From Pseudidiomarina marina (GTDB taxonomy: Bacteria; Pseudomonadota; Gammaproteobacteria; Enterobacterales; Alteromonadaceae): a DNA stretch of 64,000 nt. This document shows positions 17,244-32,190 of this stretch, one piece after another. The position numbers and the translations under genes are program-made. The stretch is taken from NCBI RefSeq assembly GCF_003987045.1, contig NZ_PIPZ01000001.1:1054001-1118000 (forward strand). The letters are read 5' to 3'. The stretch's first letter is position 1. Every line of letters starts with the position of its first letter. The notes beneath the pieces are model-generated. The model saw nothing but the letters and a program-made list of their open reading frames with translations, searched no databases and was not told the DNA's origin.

Positions 17244-18053
17244 ATGCCCAAGGTACTTTTGTTAGGTTACGGTGATATCGCCCAGCGCACAGCACCTTTG
17301 TTACTGGAATCTGGCTGGGAAGTCGTTGGGGCATGTCGCACACCGGAAGCGAAACCTATTATAAATGGCGTTGAGCTCGTCGCTGCCGACGCCAATAGTG
17401 AACACGACTTAAACCAATTACTGTCGCGTCAATTTGATGCAATCGTAATGACTCTTACACCATCCAATTACAGTCGAGATGGTTACCACCAAGCTTATGT
17501 TGTGCCATGCCGACATCTACAGCATTTGCTACATCAACTTACTACCGCGCCTCGAGTTATTTATATTTCGAGTACCGGAGTATACGGCCAACGCGATGGC
17601 GAGTGGGTTGACGAAACGAGCCCAACGTTACCAGATTCCGATAGTGGCGAAATGCTATTGCAAGCGGAACAGGTGATTCTTGGCAGCCCAGCGAAAGTTT
17701 CGGTGTTACGTTGTTCGGGTATTTATGGTCCGGGTCGCGAGCGTCTGAAGCAGCAAATTAAAGACGGCACTGCTGTGATCACCCCAGCATGGACAAATCG
17801 CATTCATAGCGACGATGTCGCTGGATTTATTACTTATTTACTCCAGCATCCTGAGCAACAAGAAGAAATCTACGTTGTTAGCGACAACGAGCCACTCTTG
17901 CAAGAACAAGCCTATGCACGCATCGCACAGCAACTTGGCGTTTCGATTGACGGGTTAAAGCGCACGAATGAAGTCGGGCCTCGCGGCAGCAAGCGGCTCA
18001 GCAATGCTAAGATGCGAGCTACCGGCTATCAACTGCGCCACCCGCATCTCTAA
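17244..18053 (+). CDS. NAD(P)-dependent epimerase/reductase, YeeZ-like extended SDR
   Basis: 269 residues from the ATG at 17244. A Rossmann motif LLLGYGDIAQRTAPLLL opens the protein, and YISSTGVYGQRDGEWVDE near residue 110 is the active-site neighbourhood of atypical extended short-chain dehydrogenases such as E. coli YeeZ. SGIYGPGRERL follows near residue 165. Substrate and pathway are unknown in this family. A frame opening at 17223 overlaps the ZIP gene; the ATG follows AGGAG and fits better. Family-A half element A3 begins 4 bp after the stop. Confidence 0.82.
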   Translation: MPKVLLLGYGDIAQRTAPLLLESGWEVVGACRTPEAKPIINGVELVAADANSEHDLNQLLSRQFDAIVMTLTPSNYSRDGYHQAYVVPCRHLQHLLHQLTTAPRVIYISSTGVYGQRDGEWVDETSPTLPDSDSGEMLLQAEQVILGSPAKVSVLRCSGIYGPGRERLKQQIKDGTAVITPAWTNRIHSDDVAGFITYLLQHPEQQEEIYVVSDNEPLLQEQAYARIAQQLGVSIDGLKRTNEVGPRGSKRLSNAKMRATGYQLRHPHL

Positions 18054-18056
18054 TCG

Positions 18057-18093
18057 CGTTATTCGTTATTCGTTATTGGTTATTCGTTATTGG
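18057..18093. repeat. Solo arm of a family A element (A3)
   Basis: CG followed by five heptamers (TTATTCG, TTATTCG, TTATTGG, TTATTCG, TTATTGG) with no matching right arm before the end of gltD at 18113. It lies between two convergent genes and looks like the left half of an A element whose right half was lost, or a single-arm insertion. Confidence 0.85.
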
Positions 18094-18112
18094 AAAAAAC
18101 TATAAAATACAA

Positions 18113-23991
<5,879 letters not shown>

Positions 23992-24089
23992 TTATACAAC
24001 CTCATGCAGAAAGTGAATAATCCACCTTAAGCATGAAGTTAATTTGACGCAAATATAATCACTATAAAGTACGGTGATTGGAGTTGGCG

Positions 24090-25136
24090 CTAACCTTTAA
24101 ACTGAAGCATGCGATTTAATGGTTTCAAAGCTCGTTCAGCCAATGTTGCATCAACATGAATCTCGTGCTTTGCACCACCGTTTTCAAGCGCTTCTGCAAT
24201 TGCCACAAGACCGTTCATGGCCATCCACGGGCAATGAGCACAGCTGCGACAAGTCGCACCGTTTCCAGCAGTAGGCGCTTCAATGAAATGTTTATTCGGT
24301 GACAACTGCTGCATCTTATAGAAAATGCCACGGTCAGTTGCCACAATAAAGGTATCATTTGGCAACTCTTGGCTTGCTTTAATCAGCTGCGATGTTGAAC
24401 CTACGGCATCAGCCATTTCGACGACGGACTGTGGCGACTCTGGATGGACCAAAATTGCCGCATCTGGATAAACACGCTTCAAGTCTTCGAGAGCTTTCGT
24501 TTTAAACTCATCGTGAACTATACAAGCGCCCTGCCACATGATCATGTCAGCGCCTGTTTGCTTCTCAATGTAGGCCCCTAAATGTTTATCAGGTCCCCAT
24601 AAAATCTTTTCGCCATTCGCATCAAGATGGTCAACAACCTCAAGCGCAATACTTGAAGTGACAACCCAGTCTGCCCGTGCTTTAACGGCTGCCGAGGTGT
24701 TCGCGTAGACCACCACAGTACGATCAGGGTGTTCATCGCAGAACCGCGAGAATTCCTCAATAGGACAGCCTATATCCAACGAGCAAGTCGCCTCTAGCGT
24801 TGGCATCAGCACGCGCTTATGCGGAGTAAGAATCTTGGCGGTTTCGCCCATGAACTTCACCCCAGCAACAATCAGCGTGTCTGCTTCATGCTTCGCACCA
24901 AATCTCGCCATTTCAAGCGAATCAGCTACACAACCGCCAGTTTCCTCAGCGAGAGCCTGAATTTCCGGATCGGTGTAATAATGCGCAACCAATACCGCAT
25001 TCTTTTCACGTAATAATTGTTTAATACGTGCGGTGTATTCTGCTTTTTCAGCGTCTGATAGCGCTTTGGGTTTAGGCGGGAATGGATAATCTAAGCTATC
25101 AATTACCCGTGCTTGAATTTCTGCCGTAATGCTCAT
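24090..25136 (-). CDS. nadA: Quinolinate synthase A
   Basis: A 348-residue enzyme that condenses iminoaspartate with dihydroxyacetone phosphate to quinolinate for NAD synthesis. The three [4Fe-4S] cysteines expected in NadA lie in [22 protein letters not shown] and [35 protein letters not shown] near residue 50 is the family opening. The gene follows tRNA-Lys genes and the Tol-Pal operon, the same order as in E. coli (tolQRAB-pal-ybgF-tRNAs-nadA), which supports the assignment. Confidence 0.95.
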   Translation of the reverse strand: MSITAEIQARVIDSLDYPFPPKPKALSDAEKAEYTARIKQLLREKNAVLVAHYYTDPEIQALAEETGGCVADSLEMARFGAKHEADTLIVAGVKFMGETAKILTPHKRVLMPTLEATCSLDIGCPIEEFSRFCDEHPDRTVVVYANTSAAVKARADWVVTSSIALEVVDHLDANGEKILWGPDKHLGAYIEKQTGADMIMWQGACIVHDEFKTKALEDLKRVYPDAAILVHPESPQSVVEMADAVGSTSQLIKASQELPNDTFIVATDRGIFYKMQQLSPNKHFIEAPTAGNGATCRSCAHCPWMAMNGLVAIAEALENGGAKHEIHVDATLAERALKPLNRMLQFKG

Positions 25137-25208
25137 GGTACCACTTCAATGCCTTAAAAAAGTTTGACGATTATAAATCAAATTGGGGCGCGAAGGGAAA
25201 AAATAAAG

Positions 25209-25284
25209 TGGTGGGTTGTGCAGGATTCGAACCTGCGACCAATTGATTAAAAGTCAACTGCTCTACCAACTGAGCTAACAACCC
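25209..25284 (-). tRNA. tRNA-Lys (anticodon TTT), copy 2, CCA encoded
   Basis: On the minus strand the acceptor GGGTTGT pairs with ACAACCC, the D arm is TAGCTCAGTTGGTAGAGCA, the anticodon loop is CTTTTAA (TTT), and the T arm is GCAGGTTCGAATCCTGC. CCA is encoded. It is identical in sequence to the copy 31 bp away. Confidence 0.97.
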
Positions 25285-25315
25285 ATAATAAAACTTTGAA
25301 GGAGGTGAGAGTGAT

Positions 25316-25391
25316 TGGTGGGTTGTGCAGGATTCGAACCTGCGACCAATTGATTAAAAGTCAACTGCTCTACCAACTGAGCTAACAACCC
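25316..25391 (-). tRNA. tRNA-Lys (anticodon TTT), copy 1, CCA encoded
   Basis: A 76-nt tRNA identical to the neighbouring copy, reading AAA and AAG codons. The two copies are a tandem duplication with a 107-bp period, probably co-transcribed after cpoB or from their own promoter. The 139 bp between this gene and cpoB hold nothing else I can name. Confidence 0.97.
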
Positions 25392-25530
25392 ATCACTTTC
25401 GCGTTACACACTTATCAGTGGCAACGGCGGCATAGTTTACTTAAAAAGCCGCTCGTTGCAACTGTAAATTGAAGGAATCGGGTGCGTTTGCTCAATTTGC
25501 GAACATTTACCCGAATTTTCTACAGGAATT

Positions 25531-26274
25531 TTACAAATTGTCGAGGCGTTTACGTGCTAAACCAGCTTCCGTCGAATCAGCATATTCGCTAATCACCTGA
25601 TTATATAACTCGCGCGCTTTCGCTTTATCATCTTGCTGCTGCGCAATAATGCCCAGTTTCAAAAGACAATCACCACGCTTATTACTATCTGGGAAGTCAC
25701 TAACAACAGTCGCAAAATGACCTTTCGCTTGGTCGTACTTGCTTTCAGCAAATAACAACTGACCTAACCAATAGTGCGCGTTTGGCACGTACGTAGAATT
25801 CGGATATTTTTCGATAAATGATTCAAAGGCTGGCACTGCAGCATCATATCGTTTATCGCGAAGAACCAATTGAATGGCTTGTTCGTAAGCTTCGTTTTCT
25901 GATAGATCTGCTGAGTAATTCGTTGAGCTACTCGTATCAACCGCTGTTGTATTCACTTGCGCCGGTTGTGATTGAGCTGCTGGCTGTGACGCTAAACGTC
26001 GATCGATTTCTTGATAGATTTCACGTTGACGCTGCAGAATCTGCTCAATTTGATATGCGTGTTCTTCCGTTTTACCACGAAGTTCAGCAACCTCATCTTG
26101 CAACTGAGACATTTGGTCTAACAGTGCCATCTGCGCTGCATTACGCGCATCCATAACACGTTCGAGTTGATTAAGACGTTCTTCTAACGATCCACTGCCT
26201 AACTTAGAAACCGGTGCCTGCGCATGCAGGACACCGGGAATCAGAAAGGCCAATACTAAGATTACTTTTTGCAT
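25531..26274 (-). CDS. cpoB: Tol-Pal system protein CpoB (YbgF)
   Basis: This 247-residue protein has a signal peptide ending near VLHAQAP, a trimerising coiled coil at about 25-90 with Gln and Leu heptads, a Ser/Thr/Gln-rich linker (SQPAQVNTTAVDTSSS), then TPR repeats from about 130 (NAHYWLGQLLFAESKYDQA, ADSTEAGLARKRL). CpoB is a periplasmic partner of TolA that coordinates outer-membrane constriction with PBP1B at division. It is the last protein gene of the Tol-Pal operon, 18 bp after pal, as in most proteobacteria. Confidence 0.93.
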   Translation of the reverse strand: MQKVILVLAFLIPGVLHAQAPVSKLGSGSLEERLNQLERVMDARNAAQMALLDQMSQLQDEVAELRGKTEEHAYQIEQILQRQREIYQEIDRRLASQPAAQSQPAQVNTTAVDTSSSTNYSADLSENEAYEQAIQLVLRDKRYDAAVPAFESFIEKYPNSTYVPNAHYWLGQLLFAESKYDQAKGHFATVVSDFPDSNKRGDCLLKLGIIAQQQDDKAKARELYNQVISEYADSTEAGLARKRLDNL

Positions 26275-26292
26275 TGGCTCAACCAGAGTTAC

Positions 26293-26832
26293 TTAGTAAA
26301 CGAGTACACCGCGGCGGTTTTTCGCGTAGGCGTCATTGTTTGAAGCGTTGATTAACGGCTTCTCTTCACCGTAAGAAACGGTCGTGATCTGGCTAGAGCT
26401 TACGCCCAAGTTCTGCAAGTATTGTGCAACAGCTTTCGCACGACGCTCGCCCAACGCGATGTTGTACTCAGGTGTACCACGCTCGTCACAGTGACCTTCA
26501 ACAGTTACTGTTACGTTCGGGTTTTCAACCAAGAAGTCAGCGTGCGCTGCTAATACTTGTGCATACTCAGATGAAATACGTGAATCATCGAATGCGAAGA
26601 AAACCATGTTTTCTTGACGCAATTCAGCAACTTTTTCAGCGCGAATTTCTTCAGGAGTTTTTTCACGCTCTACAGCGCCAACATCAACACCTGATTGATC
26701 TTGTTGCTGCTCTTGCTGCTGGTTAGTTTGCTGGTCAACAGCCTCCTCAGCACCTTGGTTAGAGCTACATGCTGCAAGAGTCAGCATAGGTACTGCAATG
26801 AACAGACTTTTTAAGGCTTTGTTTGCGTTCAT
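26293..26832 (-). CDS. pal: Peptidoglycan-associated lipoprotein Pal
   Basis: About 179 residues from the ATG at 26832, which has AAGGA eight bases upstream; the frame opens seven codons earlier without a better site. The lipobox is LAAC, followed by a Gln-rich flexible linker. The OmpA-like domain holds VTVEGHCDERGTPEYNIALGERRA with the Asp and Arg that bind meso-diaminopimelate. It anchors the outer membrane to peptidoglycan and binds TolB. It lies between tolB (33 bp from its start codon region) and cpoB. Confidence 0.96.
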   Translation of the reverse strand: MNANKALKSLFIAVPMLTLAACSSNQGAEEAVDQQTNQQQEQQQDQSGVDVGAVEREKTPEEIRAEKVAELRQENMVFFAFDDSRISSEYAQVLAAHADFLVENPNVTVTVEGHCDERGTPEYNIALGERRAKAVAQYLQNLGVSSSQITTVSYGEEKPLINASNNDAYAKNRRGVLVY

Positions 26833-26886
26833 GTCCGCGTTCCTTTCTTTCATGTAAGTGATTGAACTTGCTTTAAAACATTCGTA

Positions 26887-28254
26887 CTAACGTAAAAACG
26901 GTGACCACGACGGTGATTTTACTTCACCTTCTCGCGCAGGTAAACGCGCTTTAAATCGTCCGTCTACCGATACCAGCGCCAGTACTTGCTGGTTATTATG
27001 GGTGGTGCTGTAAATCACCATACTACCATTCGGTGCCAAGCTTGGCGACTCATCCAAAGCTGTCTGCGTTAAAACCTGCATCGTACCATTTGGATAGTCC
27101 TGACGTGCAATGTGATAGTTACCTTGTGTCCGGTTAACCATAATCACTTGCTTACCGTCTGGCGAATACGTTCCGCCCAAGTTTTGTTCGCCCTCAAAGG
27201 TTAATCGGCGAACCTGGCCTGAACTTAAATTTACGCTATAAAGTTGTGGTCTGCCACCCCTTTCTGACGTAAAAATCAGCGAGTTACCGTCTGGCGACCA
27301 AGCTGGCTCAGTATCAATCGCGTGATGATTCGTAATTCGACGTAAACGCTTTGTCGCGATATCCATCACGTAAAGTTCTGGGTTGCCATCTTTCGATAGC
27401 ACCATAGCTAAGCTTTTGCCATCCGGCGAAAACACTGGACTACTATTAATGCCAGGGAACTGTGTCATCCGTTCTCGACTACGAGTATAGATGTCCTGAA
27501 TGAAAATCTCAGGTTTTTTGTTCTCAAAGCTGACATACGCCAGTTTATTTCCATCTGGCGACCAAGACGGTGACATCAACGGTTCAGGGCTACGTAGCAG
27601 CACCCGCTCGTTATAACCATCGTAGTCCGCCACCACAAGCTCATACGGCTTATCTAACTCATGGTTAACAGTAACATACGCTATACGGGTCATAAACGCA
27701 CCGCGTTGACCGGTTAAGGTTTCGTAAAAGATATCTGAAATACGATGGGAGTACTGGCGGAATTGATCACCTGAAATAACACTCGAGCGTGCATCCAGTA
27801 TATGATCTTCTGATGTCACCAATTGACCGTTACGAAGAACTTGAGTACCGCTGGTAATTTGCCCTCGTAAAATATCAACAATCTCAAACGAGACGGTATA
27901 GCGATCCATCGAATGTGGCTCAATCGTGCCTACCAGTACAGCCTCGACGCCTAAACCTGCCCACGCTGTATAATCGATTTCAGCGGAGCTTGATGGCCGC
28001 TGCGGCATACCATTTACCGGAATTGGATTAAATTTACCACTGCGCATTAAATCGGCAGCTACAACTTCCGTAAGCCCCTCTGGCTTCGGACCATTCCCCA
28101 ACCATTTAAACGGTACGACAGCAATAGGACGCGCCGAATCGATACCGCCAGTAATGACAATTTCAAGTGAGGCTTTGGCCGGCTGGCTAGAAATCAGCAA
28201 ACTAGCCGCGGTTACAACACAAATGAGCAGTTTCTTCATCATAAGCTTCTTCAT
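26887..28254 (-). CDS. tolB: Tol-Pal system beta-propeller protein TolB
   Basis: This 455-residue periplasmic protein has a signal peptide ending near QPAKA, an N-terminal alpha/beta domain (about 30-170) and a six-bladed propeller with repeated blade motifs ([60 protein letters not shown]). It shuttles between Pal and TolA. Its ATG directly follows the tolA stop. Alternative in-frame ATGs occur at codons 5 and 6, and none has a strong Shine-Dalgarno, so the exact start is uncertain by a few codons. Confidence 0.95.
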   Translation of the reverse strand: MKKLMMKKLLICVVTAASLLISSQPAKASLEIVITGGIDSARPIAVVPFKWLGNGPKPEGLTEVVAADLMRSGKFNPIPVNGMPQRPSSSAEIDYTAWAGLGVEAVLVGTIEPHSMDRYTVSFEIVDILRGQITSGTQVLRNGQLVTSEDHILDARSSVISGDQFRQYSHRISDIFYETLTGQRGAFMTRIAYVTVNHELDKPYELVVADYDGYNERVLLRSPEPLMSPSWSPDGNKLAYVSFENKKPEIFIQDIYTRSRERMTQFPGINSSPVFSPDGKSLAMVLSKDGNPELYVMDIATKRLRRITNHHAIDTEPAWSPDGNSLIFTSERGGRPQLYSVNLSSGQVRRLTFEGEQNLGGTYSPDGKQVIMVNRTQGNYHIARQDYPNGTMQVLTQTALDESPSLAPNGSMVIYSTTHNNQQVLALVSVDGRFKARLPAREGEVKSPSWSPFLR

Positions 28255-29181
28255 TTAATCCGCGATAAATGGGAACGTAATATTTTTCATTTCTTCGTAC
28301 ACGTCTGGGTCATTTGACATCGGTAGTGTACCAATTTTCAAGATGGCGCGTCGGGCCGATTCGCACACAGCGCGGTCACCCTCACCTTCACTTACTGAAG
28401 TAACAAAACCACTTCGCGATAGGGTGATATTTAAGCGGCATTCTTTACCGCGCATCGAATCATCGACAATCCAGTTACGTTGAACCGTATTCCTGATCAG
28501 CGCTGAATATCGATCAACCTCACTTTGAACTTGCTGGCGTCGAGCCGCCGCACGCTCTTGAGCTTCTCGGGCTAATTCTTCTTGCAACTGTCGCTCTCGC
28601 TCGGCACGTTCACGCGCTTCTTGCTCACGACGTTTACGCTCTTCTTCAGCTTTGCGCGCCTCTTCTTCTTTGCGTTGACGTTCCGCTTCAGCCTTGGCCG
28701 CCGCTTCTTCCTCACGCTTACGCCGTTCGGCGGCAGCCGCAGCCGCTTTTTCAGCCTCTTCACGCTCTTTCTTCGCTGCCGCTTTTTCCTGCTCTAAGCG
28801 ACGCCGTTCATCTTCTTGTTGCTTTTGCAACTCACGTAACCGCTGTTGCTCTGCTTCGCGTGCTTTGCGAGCCTCAGCTGCCTTGCGTTCAAGTTCAGCT
28901 TGGCGTCGTTGCTCAGCTTGCTCCGCTTGACGCTCACGTTCACGAATTTCATTTACACGCTTCTCAACTGCCGCTTGGTCAACAGTCACAGCTTGTACAA
29001 TTTCTTGATTATCAGGTTGTGGCGCGTTAGGAGCTGATAGCTCTACTTGGAGCGGCTTATCAAATGGCATCTGGAAATGCATGCCGAAGATCATCAAACC
29101 GACAACCGCAACATGCACTAACAGCGACAGTACCAAAGGCACTGTCCAATCACTAGGCCATGACCAACTCTTCTTTGCCAC
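28255..29181 (-). CDS. tolA: Tol-Pal system protein TolA
   Basis: This 308-residue protein has one N-terminal transmembrane helix (residues about 14-34), a long Ala/Glu/Lys/Arg-rich helical domain (about 65-215) that spans the periplasm, and a C-terminal globular domain with paired cysteines (GKECRLNITLS, DRAVCESARRAIL). TolA couples the TolQR motor to TolB and Pal. The central domain makes long spurious open frames on the other strand, which should be ignored. The ATG at 29181 overlaps the tolR end by one base. Confidence 0.95.
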   Translation of the reverse strand: MAKKSWSWPSDWTVPLVLSLLVHVAVVGLMIFGMHFQMPFDKPLQVELSAPNAPQPDNQEIVQAVTVDQAAVEKRVNEIRERERQAEQAEQRRQAELERKAAEARKAREAEQQRLRELQKQQEDERRRLEQEKAAAKKEREEAEKAAAAAAERRKREEEAAAKAEAERQRKEEEARKAEEERKRREQEARERAERERQLQEELAREAQERAAARRQQVQSEVDRYSALIRNTVQRNWIVDDSMRGKECRLNITLSRSGFVTSVSEGEGDRAVCESARRAILKIGTLPMSNDPDVYEEMKNITFPFIAD

Positions 29182-29615
29182 TACTGATCACCTGCTGAGT
29201 TATCTGTCATCAAACCAACCTGCGGTACGCCAGCTCGCTGCAACAGCACCATTAACTGGACAACCTGATTGTATTGTACCGAACCATCGCCTTTCACAAC
29301 CACGGGACGATCAGGACTTACCTGAAGCTCAGCCTGTACAGCAACCGCCAAATCAACCACATCCATAGCGGCATTGGGGTCGTTATTGGTGCTCAAATAG
29401 TAATTACCATCCTTATCTACTGACGCAACAATTGGCGGCTTACTCTCAGGGTCTAGCGGCTCCGCTGATGCTTTTGGCAAATCCACTTTCACACCTTGCG
29501 TAATCAATGGTGCCGTCACCATAAAGATAATCAGTAGAACCAACATGACATCAATGTATGGCACCACATTGATTTCCGACACCTGCTTCCGGCGCCGACG
29601 CGTTACCGTCATCAT
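29181..29615 (-). CDS. tolR: Tol-Pal system protein TolR
   Basis: 144 residues. A basic N-terminus precedes one transmembrane helix with the conserved aspartate (NVVPYIDVMLVLLIIFMVTAP), and a small periplasmic domain follows. TolR forms the proton-driven motor with TolQ, and the membrane aspartate carries the protons. The start overlaps the tolQ stop and the end overlaps tolA, showing tight operon packing. Confidence 0.95.
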   Translation of the reverse strand: MMTVTRRRRKQVSEINVVPYIDVMLVLLIIFMVTAPLITQGVKVDLPKASAEPLDPESKPPIVASVDKDGNYYLSTNNDPNAAMDVVDLAVAVQAELQVSPDRPVVVKGDGSVQYNQVVQLMVLLQRAGVPQVGLMTDNSAGDQ

Positions 29616-30307
29616 GCCGCAGCACCTGCTTTTGATTGCGAACCTTGGCGCTGCAATATCGCCATTAATTCGTCCATAAAGTTGACGTATTGGTTATCTA
29701 CTTTTTCCACACGATATGTAAATCGGTTGTATGCAATAACTGCTGGAATTGCCGCAAATAAGCCCATCGCTGTTGCAATCAGTGCTTCAGCGATACCTGG
29801 TGCAACCATAGCAAGTGTTGCTTGCTGCACCGCTCCTAAGCCAATAAACGCATTCATGATACCCCAAACCGTGCCAAATAGGCCGACGTAAGGGCTAATT
29901 GAGCCGATTGTCGCTAGAAACGACAAATTGCTCTCTAAACGATCGAGTTCGCGTGAGTGAACCACGCGCATTGCACGGTATGACGCATCCAACATCTGCT
30001 GTTGGCTTAACGTTTCGTTCTTGCGTAAACGGGCAAATTCTTTAAAGCCCGCGTGAAAAATCTTTTCCATTCCTGAGGCGTTTTGTGCGCGCGCCGAAAC
30101 TTCCTGAAATAAACGAGCCAAATCAACACCGGACCAAAACCGGTCTTCAAAACTTAACGCTTGTTGCGTTGCTGTTTTAATAATTTTCGCACGTTGAAAA
30201 ATCATCATCCAACCAACCACCGAGAACGCTAACAACAACAGCATTACCAGCTGGACAACAATACTAGCTTCTAAAATCAGCGCAGTTATCGACAATTCAG
30301 TTTGCAC
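29612..30307 (-). CDS. tolQ: Tol-Pal system protein TolQ
   Basis: This 231-residue protein belongs to the MotA/TolQ/ExbB family, with three transmembrane helices (about 17-37, 135-157 and 168-190) and a cytoplasmic loop. The conserved ATIGSISPYVGLFGTVWGIMNAF and GIAEALIATAMGLFAAIPAV segments line the proton channel. It energises TolA with TolR. Its start lies inside the ybgC end (11-bp overlap). Confidence 0.95.
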   Translation of the reverse strand: MQTELSITALILEASIVVQLVMLLLLAFSVVGWMMIFQRAKIIKTATQQALSFEDRFWSGVDLARLFQEVSARAQNASGMEKIFHAGFKEFARLRKNETLSQQQMLDASYRAMRVVHSRELDRLESNLSFLATIGSISPYVGLFGTVWGIMNAFIGLGAVQQATLAMVAPGIAEALIATAMGLFAAIPAVIAYNRFTYRVEKVDNQYVNFMDELMAILQRQGSQSKAGAAA

Positions 30308-30734
30308 GTTTTAACACCTCAAATATTTCTGCTGGCATCGGCACCGCTTTCACCGACTCACCAGATTCTCCTAAATTGACACAAGCAGCTTTAATTTGCG
30401 CCTGACATAAAACCGATCGATTGGCATGCAACACTTGCTGCGTAAATACCACCGACGCCTTTCCGAGGCGTTCGACCACAACCGTTACTATCAGTTCATC
30501 ATTAAATCTTGCCGGCTGCAGTAAATCCATCTGCACCTGGCGCACGACGAAACCAATTCGATGCGACAGCCACGTATCCTGTTCAATCCCTAAAGAGCGT
30601 AACCATTCTGTCCGCGCCCGCTCAAGGAATTTGAGATAGTTCGCATAATAAACGATACCGCCAGCATCTGTATCTTCGTAATAGACCCGAATCGGCCATT
30701 CAAATGTTAACTTGTTCAATTTTACACCAGACAT
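30297..30734 (-). CDS. ybgC: Tol-Pal-associated acyl-CoA thioesterase
   Basis: A 145-residue hot-dog-fold thioesterase with the 4-hydroxybenzoyl-CoA thioesterase-type motif VYYEDTDAGGIVYYANYLKFLERARTEW near the N-terminus; the Asp in DTDAGG is the catalytic residue of YbgC. It is the first gene of the tol operon and may link Tol to phospholipid synthesis. Its upstream region, with palindromic TTGGTC-GACCAA motifs, is shared with a divergent candidate small RNA. Confidence 0.93.
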   Translation of the reverse strand: MSGVKLNKLTFEWPIRVYYEDTDAGGIVYYANYLKFLERARTEWLRSLGIEQDTWLSHRIGFVVRQVQMDLLQPARFNDELIVTVVVERLGKASVVFTQQVLHANRSVLCQAQIKAACVNLGESGESVKAVPMPAEIFEVLKRAN

Positions 30735-30792
30735 TTTTTTATCTTAACGATCTGACCAATTTTTACAAAACCCTTAATATTCGAGCCATATT

Positions 30793-30805
30793 TTGGTCTG
30801 ACCAA
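30793..30805. promoter_or_regulatory. Candidate GntR (FadR/PdhR-type) operator between ybgC and the small RNA
   Basis: The palindrome TTGGTCTGACCAA contains the TGGTC-N-GACCA core of FadR and the TTGGT-N3-ACCAA form of PdhR. Half-sites recur at about 30749-30760 (GATCTGACCAAT) and at 30890-30898 (GTGGTCAGT, inside the small-RNA promoter spacer). Three related motifs in 150 bp suggest one regulator acting on both directions. Which regulator binds, if any, is inference. Confidence 0.5.
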
Positions 30806-30882
30806 TTTATGTTAGCGCATTTTTTAACCACCAAAACCAGAGTCGCATTAGTAAAAATAATGTGAAACACAATTTTTCTCGT

Positions 30883-30910
30883 TTGAAAGGTGGTCAGTCC
30901 TCCGTATAAT
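30883..30910 (+). promoter_or_regulatory. Strong sigma70 promoter for a small RNA
   Basis: The -35 box is TTGAAA at 30883 and the -10 box is TATAAT (perfect) at 30905, with a 16-bp spacer. It reads away from ybgC. The only product downstream before a terminator is about 110 nt with no convincing open frame. Confidence 0.75.
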
Positions 30911-30916
30911 GCGCGT

Positions 30917-31026
30917 CAGATATCAGATACGAAGAGACCGGTTGTCACTTCTTCCTGTTATTGTTCCCTGGATTTAACTTCCTTGTTGTTCTGTATTTTG
31001 CCCGCTCCATGAGCGGGCTTTTTTTT
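30917..31026 (+). ncRNA. Candidate trans-acting small RNA, about 110 nt
   Basis: Transcription from the promoter ending at 30910 should begin near 30917 and end at the terminator at 31000-31026. No start codon with a Shine-Dalgarno lies in it. The middle is C/U-rich and probably single-stranded, with two segments (CACTTCTTCCTG and AACTTCCTTG) complementary to Shine-Dalgarno-like GGAAG sequences, the usual form of an Hfq-dependent antisense seed. I do not recognise the family; GcvB- or FnrS-like seeds look superficially similar, but there is no clear match. Confidence 0.6.
31000..31026 (+). terminator. Rho-independent terminator of the small RNA
   Basis: GCCCGCTC and GAGCGGGC form a perfect 8-bp stem with a CAT loop, followed by eight T residues. 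The T run continues directly into the left arm of element A4. Confidence 0.9.
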
Positions 31027-31173
31027 GTTCGTTATTCGTTATTGGTTATTCGTTGTTCGAAAAAACAAGAAAACGAGAAACCAAAACGAACACACAAAAA
31101 AGTGAGCAAATCTGATTCCGAGCTCAACAGCGAGCTAAACTCACGAATAACCAATAACGAATAACGAGTAACG
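31023..31173. repeat. Palindromic element A4 (family A)
   Basis: Left arm 31023-31052 (first two bases TT, not CG; an extra heptamer follows to 31059) and right arm 31144-31173 are inverted repeats. Both arms carry the variant heptamer TTATTGG at the same position. The interior holds AGTGAGCAAAT and CAGCGAGCTAA as in A1 and A2, with a different middle. It fills the gap between the small-RNA terminator and the ruvB stop at 31177. Confidence 0.9.
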
Positions 31174-31176
31174 CTT

Positions 31177-32178
31177 TTAGTCTTTCCCTAAGCCGAAGTG
31201 GGCGTAGGCGTGTGGCGTCGCTATTCTTCCCCGCGGAGTTCGCTGCAAAAACCCCTGCTGAATTAAATAAGGCTCCAACACATCTTCAATCGTGTCTTTC
31301 TCTTCGCCAATCGCTGCCGCCAAATTATCTAACCCGACTGGCCCGCCCATAAACTTCTCGATAATTGCCAATAGCAACTTGCGGTCCATGTAATCGAATC
31401 CCGCCTCGTCAACATCGACCATCGCAAGTGCAGCTGCCGCCGTTGGTTGATCAATATGACCGCTATTCTTTACCTCGGCAAAATCACGCACACGTCGTAG
31501 CAAACGATTTGCAATACGCGGCGTACCGCGCGAGCGGCGCGCTATCTCTAGCGCTCCATCAGCTTCTAAATCCAAGTTCAAGAATTTAGCTGAGCGACGA
31601 ATAATCGTGGTTAACTCTTCCACATTATAAAACTCAAGCCGCTGGACAATGCCAAACCGGTCACGCAATGGCGACGTTAAAGCGCCAGCTCGCGTTGTCG
31701 CTCCCACCAACGTAAACGGTGGAAGATCGAGTTTAATCGAACGAGCCGCAGGGCCTTCACCAATCATAATATCGAGCTGATAATCTTCCATCGCCGGATA
31801 CAAGATTTCTTCAACCACCGGACTCAACCGGTGAATTTCATCAATGAACAGCACATCATGCTCTTCAAGGTTGGTTAACAATGCCGCAAGGTCGCCCGCT
31901 TTTTCTAGCACAGGCCCTGAAGTTTGCCGGATATTTACGTTCAATTCATTGGCAACAATGTTCGCTAGGGTTGTTTTGCCTAGCCCTGGCGGCCCGAAAA
32001 TCAAGACGTGATCGAGCGCCTCAGAACGCTGCTTAGCGGCCTGAATAAAAATTTCCATTTGCTCAACCACATGCTTCTGGCCGGTGTAATCAGCAAGATG
32101 CTTAGGACGAATAGCGCGATCAATCACTTCATCTTCGCTGCTCGCCTGCGGTTGATTTATGCGGTCTGGCTCAATCAT
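31177..32178 (-). CDS. ruvB: Holliday junction helicase subunit RuvB
   Basis: 333 residues from the ATG at 32178 (MIEPDRINQ), which aligns with other RuvB starts; the frame opens three codons earlier. Walker A is GPPGLGKTT, Walker B is [10 protein letters not shown], and [18 protein letters not shown] is sensor/arginine-finger sequence. A winged-helix C-terminus ends in [17 protein letters not shown]. The AAA+ hexamer drives branch migration with RuvA. The Shine-Dalgarno GGGGTG abuts the end of a REP element that separates it from ruvA. Confidence 0.95.
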   Translation of the reverse strand: MIEPDRINQPQASSEDEVIDRAIRPKHLADYTGQKHVVEQMEIFIQAAKQRSEALDHVLIFGPPGLGKTTLANIVANELNVNIRQTSGPVLEKAGDLAALLTNLEEHDVLFIDEIHRLSPVVEEILYPAMEDYQLDIMIGEGPAARSIKLDLPPFTLVGATTRAGALTSPLRDRFGIVQRLEFYNVEELTTIIRRSAKFLNLDLEADGALEIARRSRGTPRIANRLLRRVRDFAEVKNSGHIDQPTAAAALAMVDVDEAGFDYMDRKLLLAIIEKFMGGPVGLDNLAAAIGEEKDTIEDVLEPYLIQQGFLQRTPRGRIATPHAYAHFGLGKD

Positions 32179-32190
32179 TGTTAACACCCC

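Noticed and set aside
25209..25391. Tandem tRNA-Lys genes as a mobile-element attachment site
   Set aside because: The copies are identical with a regular spacing and the region matches the conserved tol-pal-tRNA-nadA order, so simple duplication is enough.
28694..28930. Ser/Ala/Arg-rich open frame opposite tolA
   Set aside because: Shadow of the low-complexity helical domain of TolA on the other strand.
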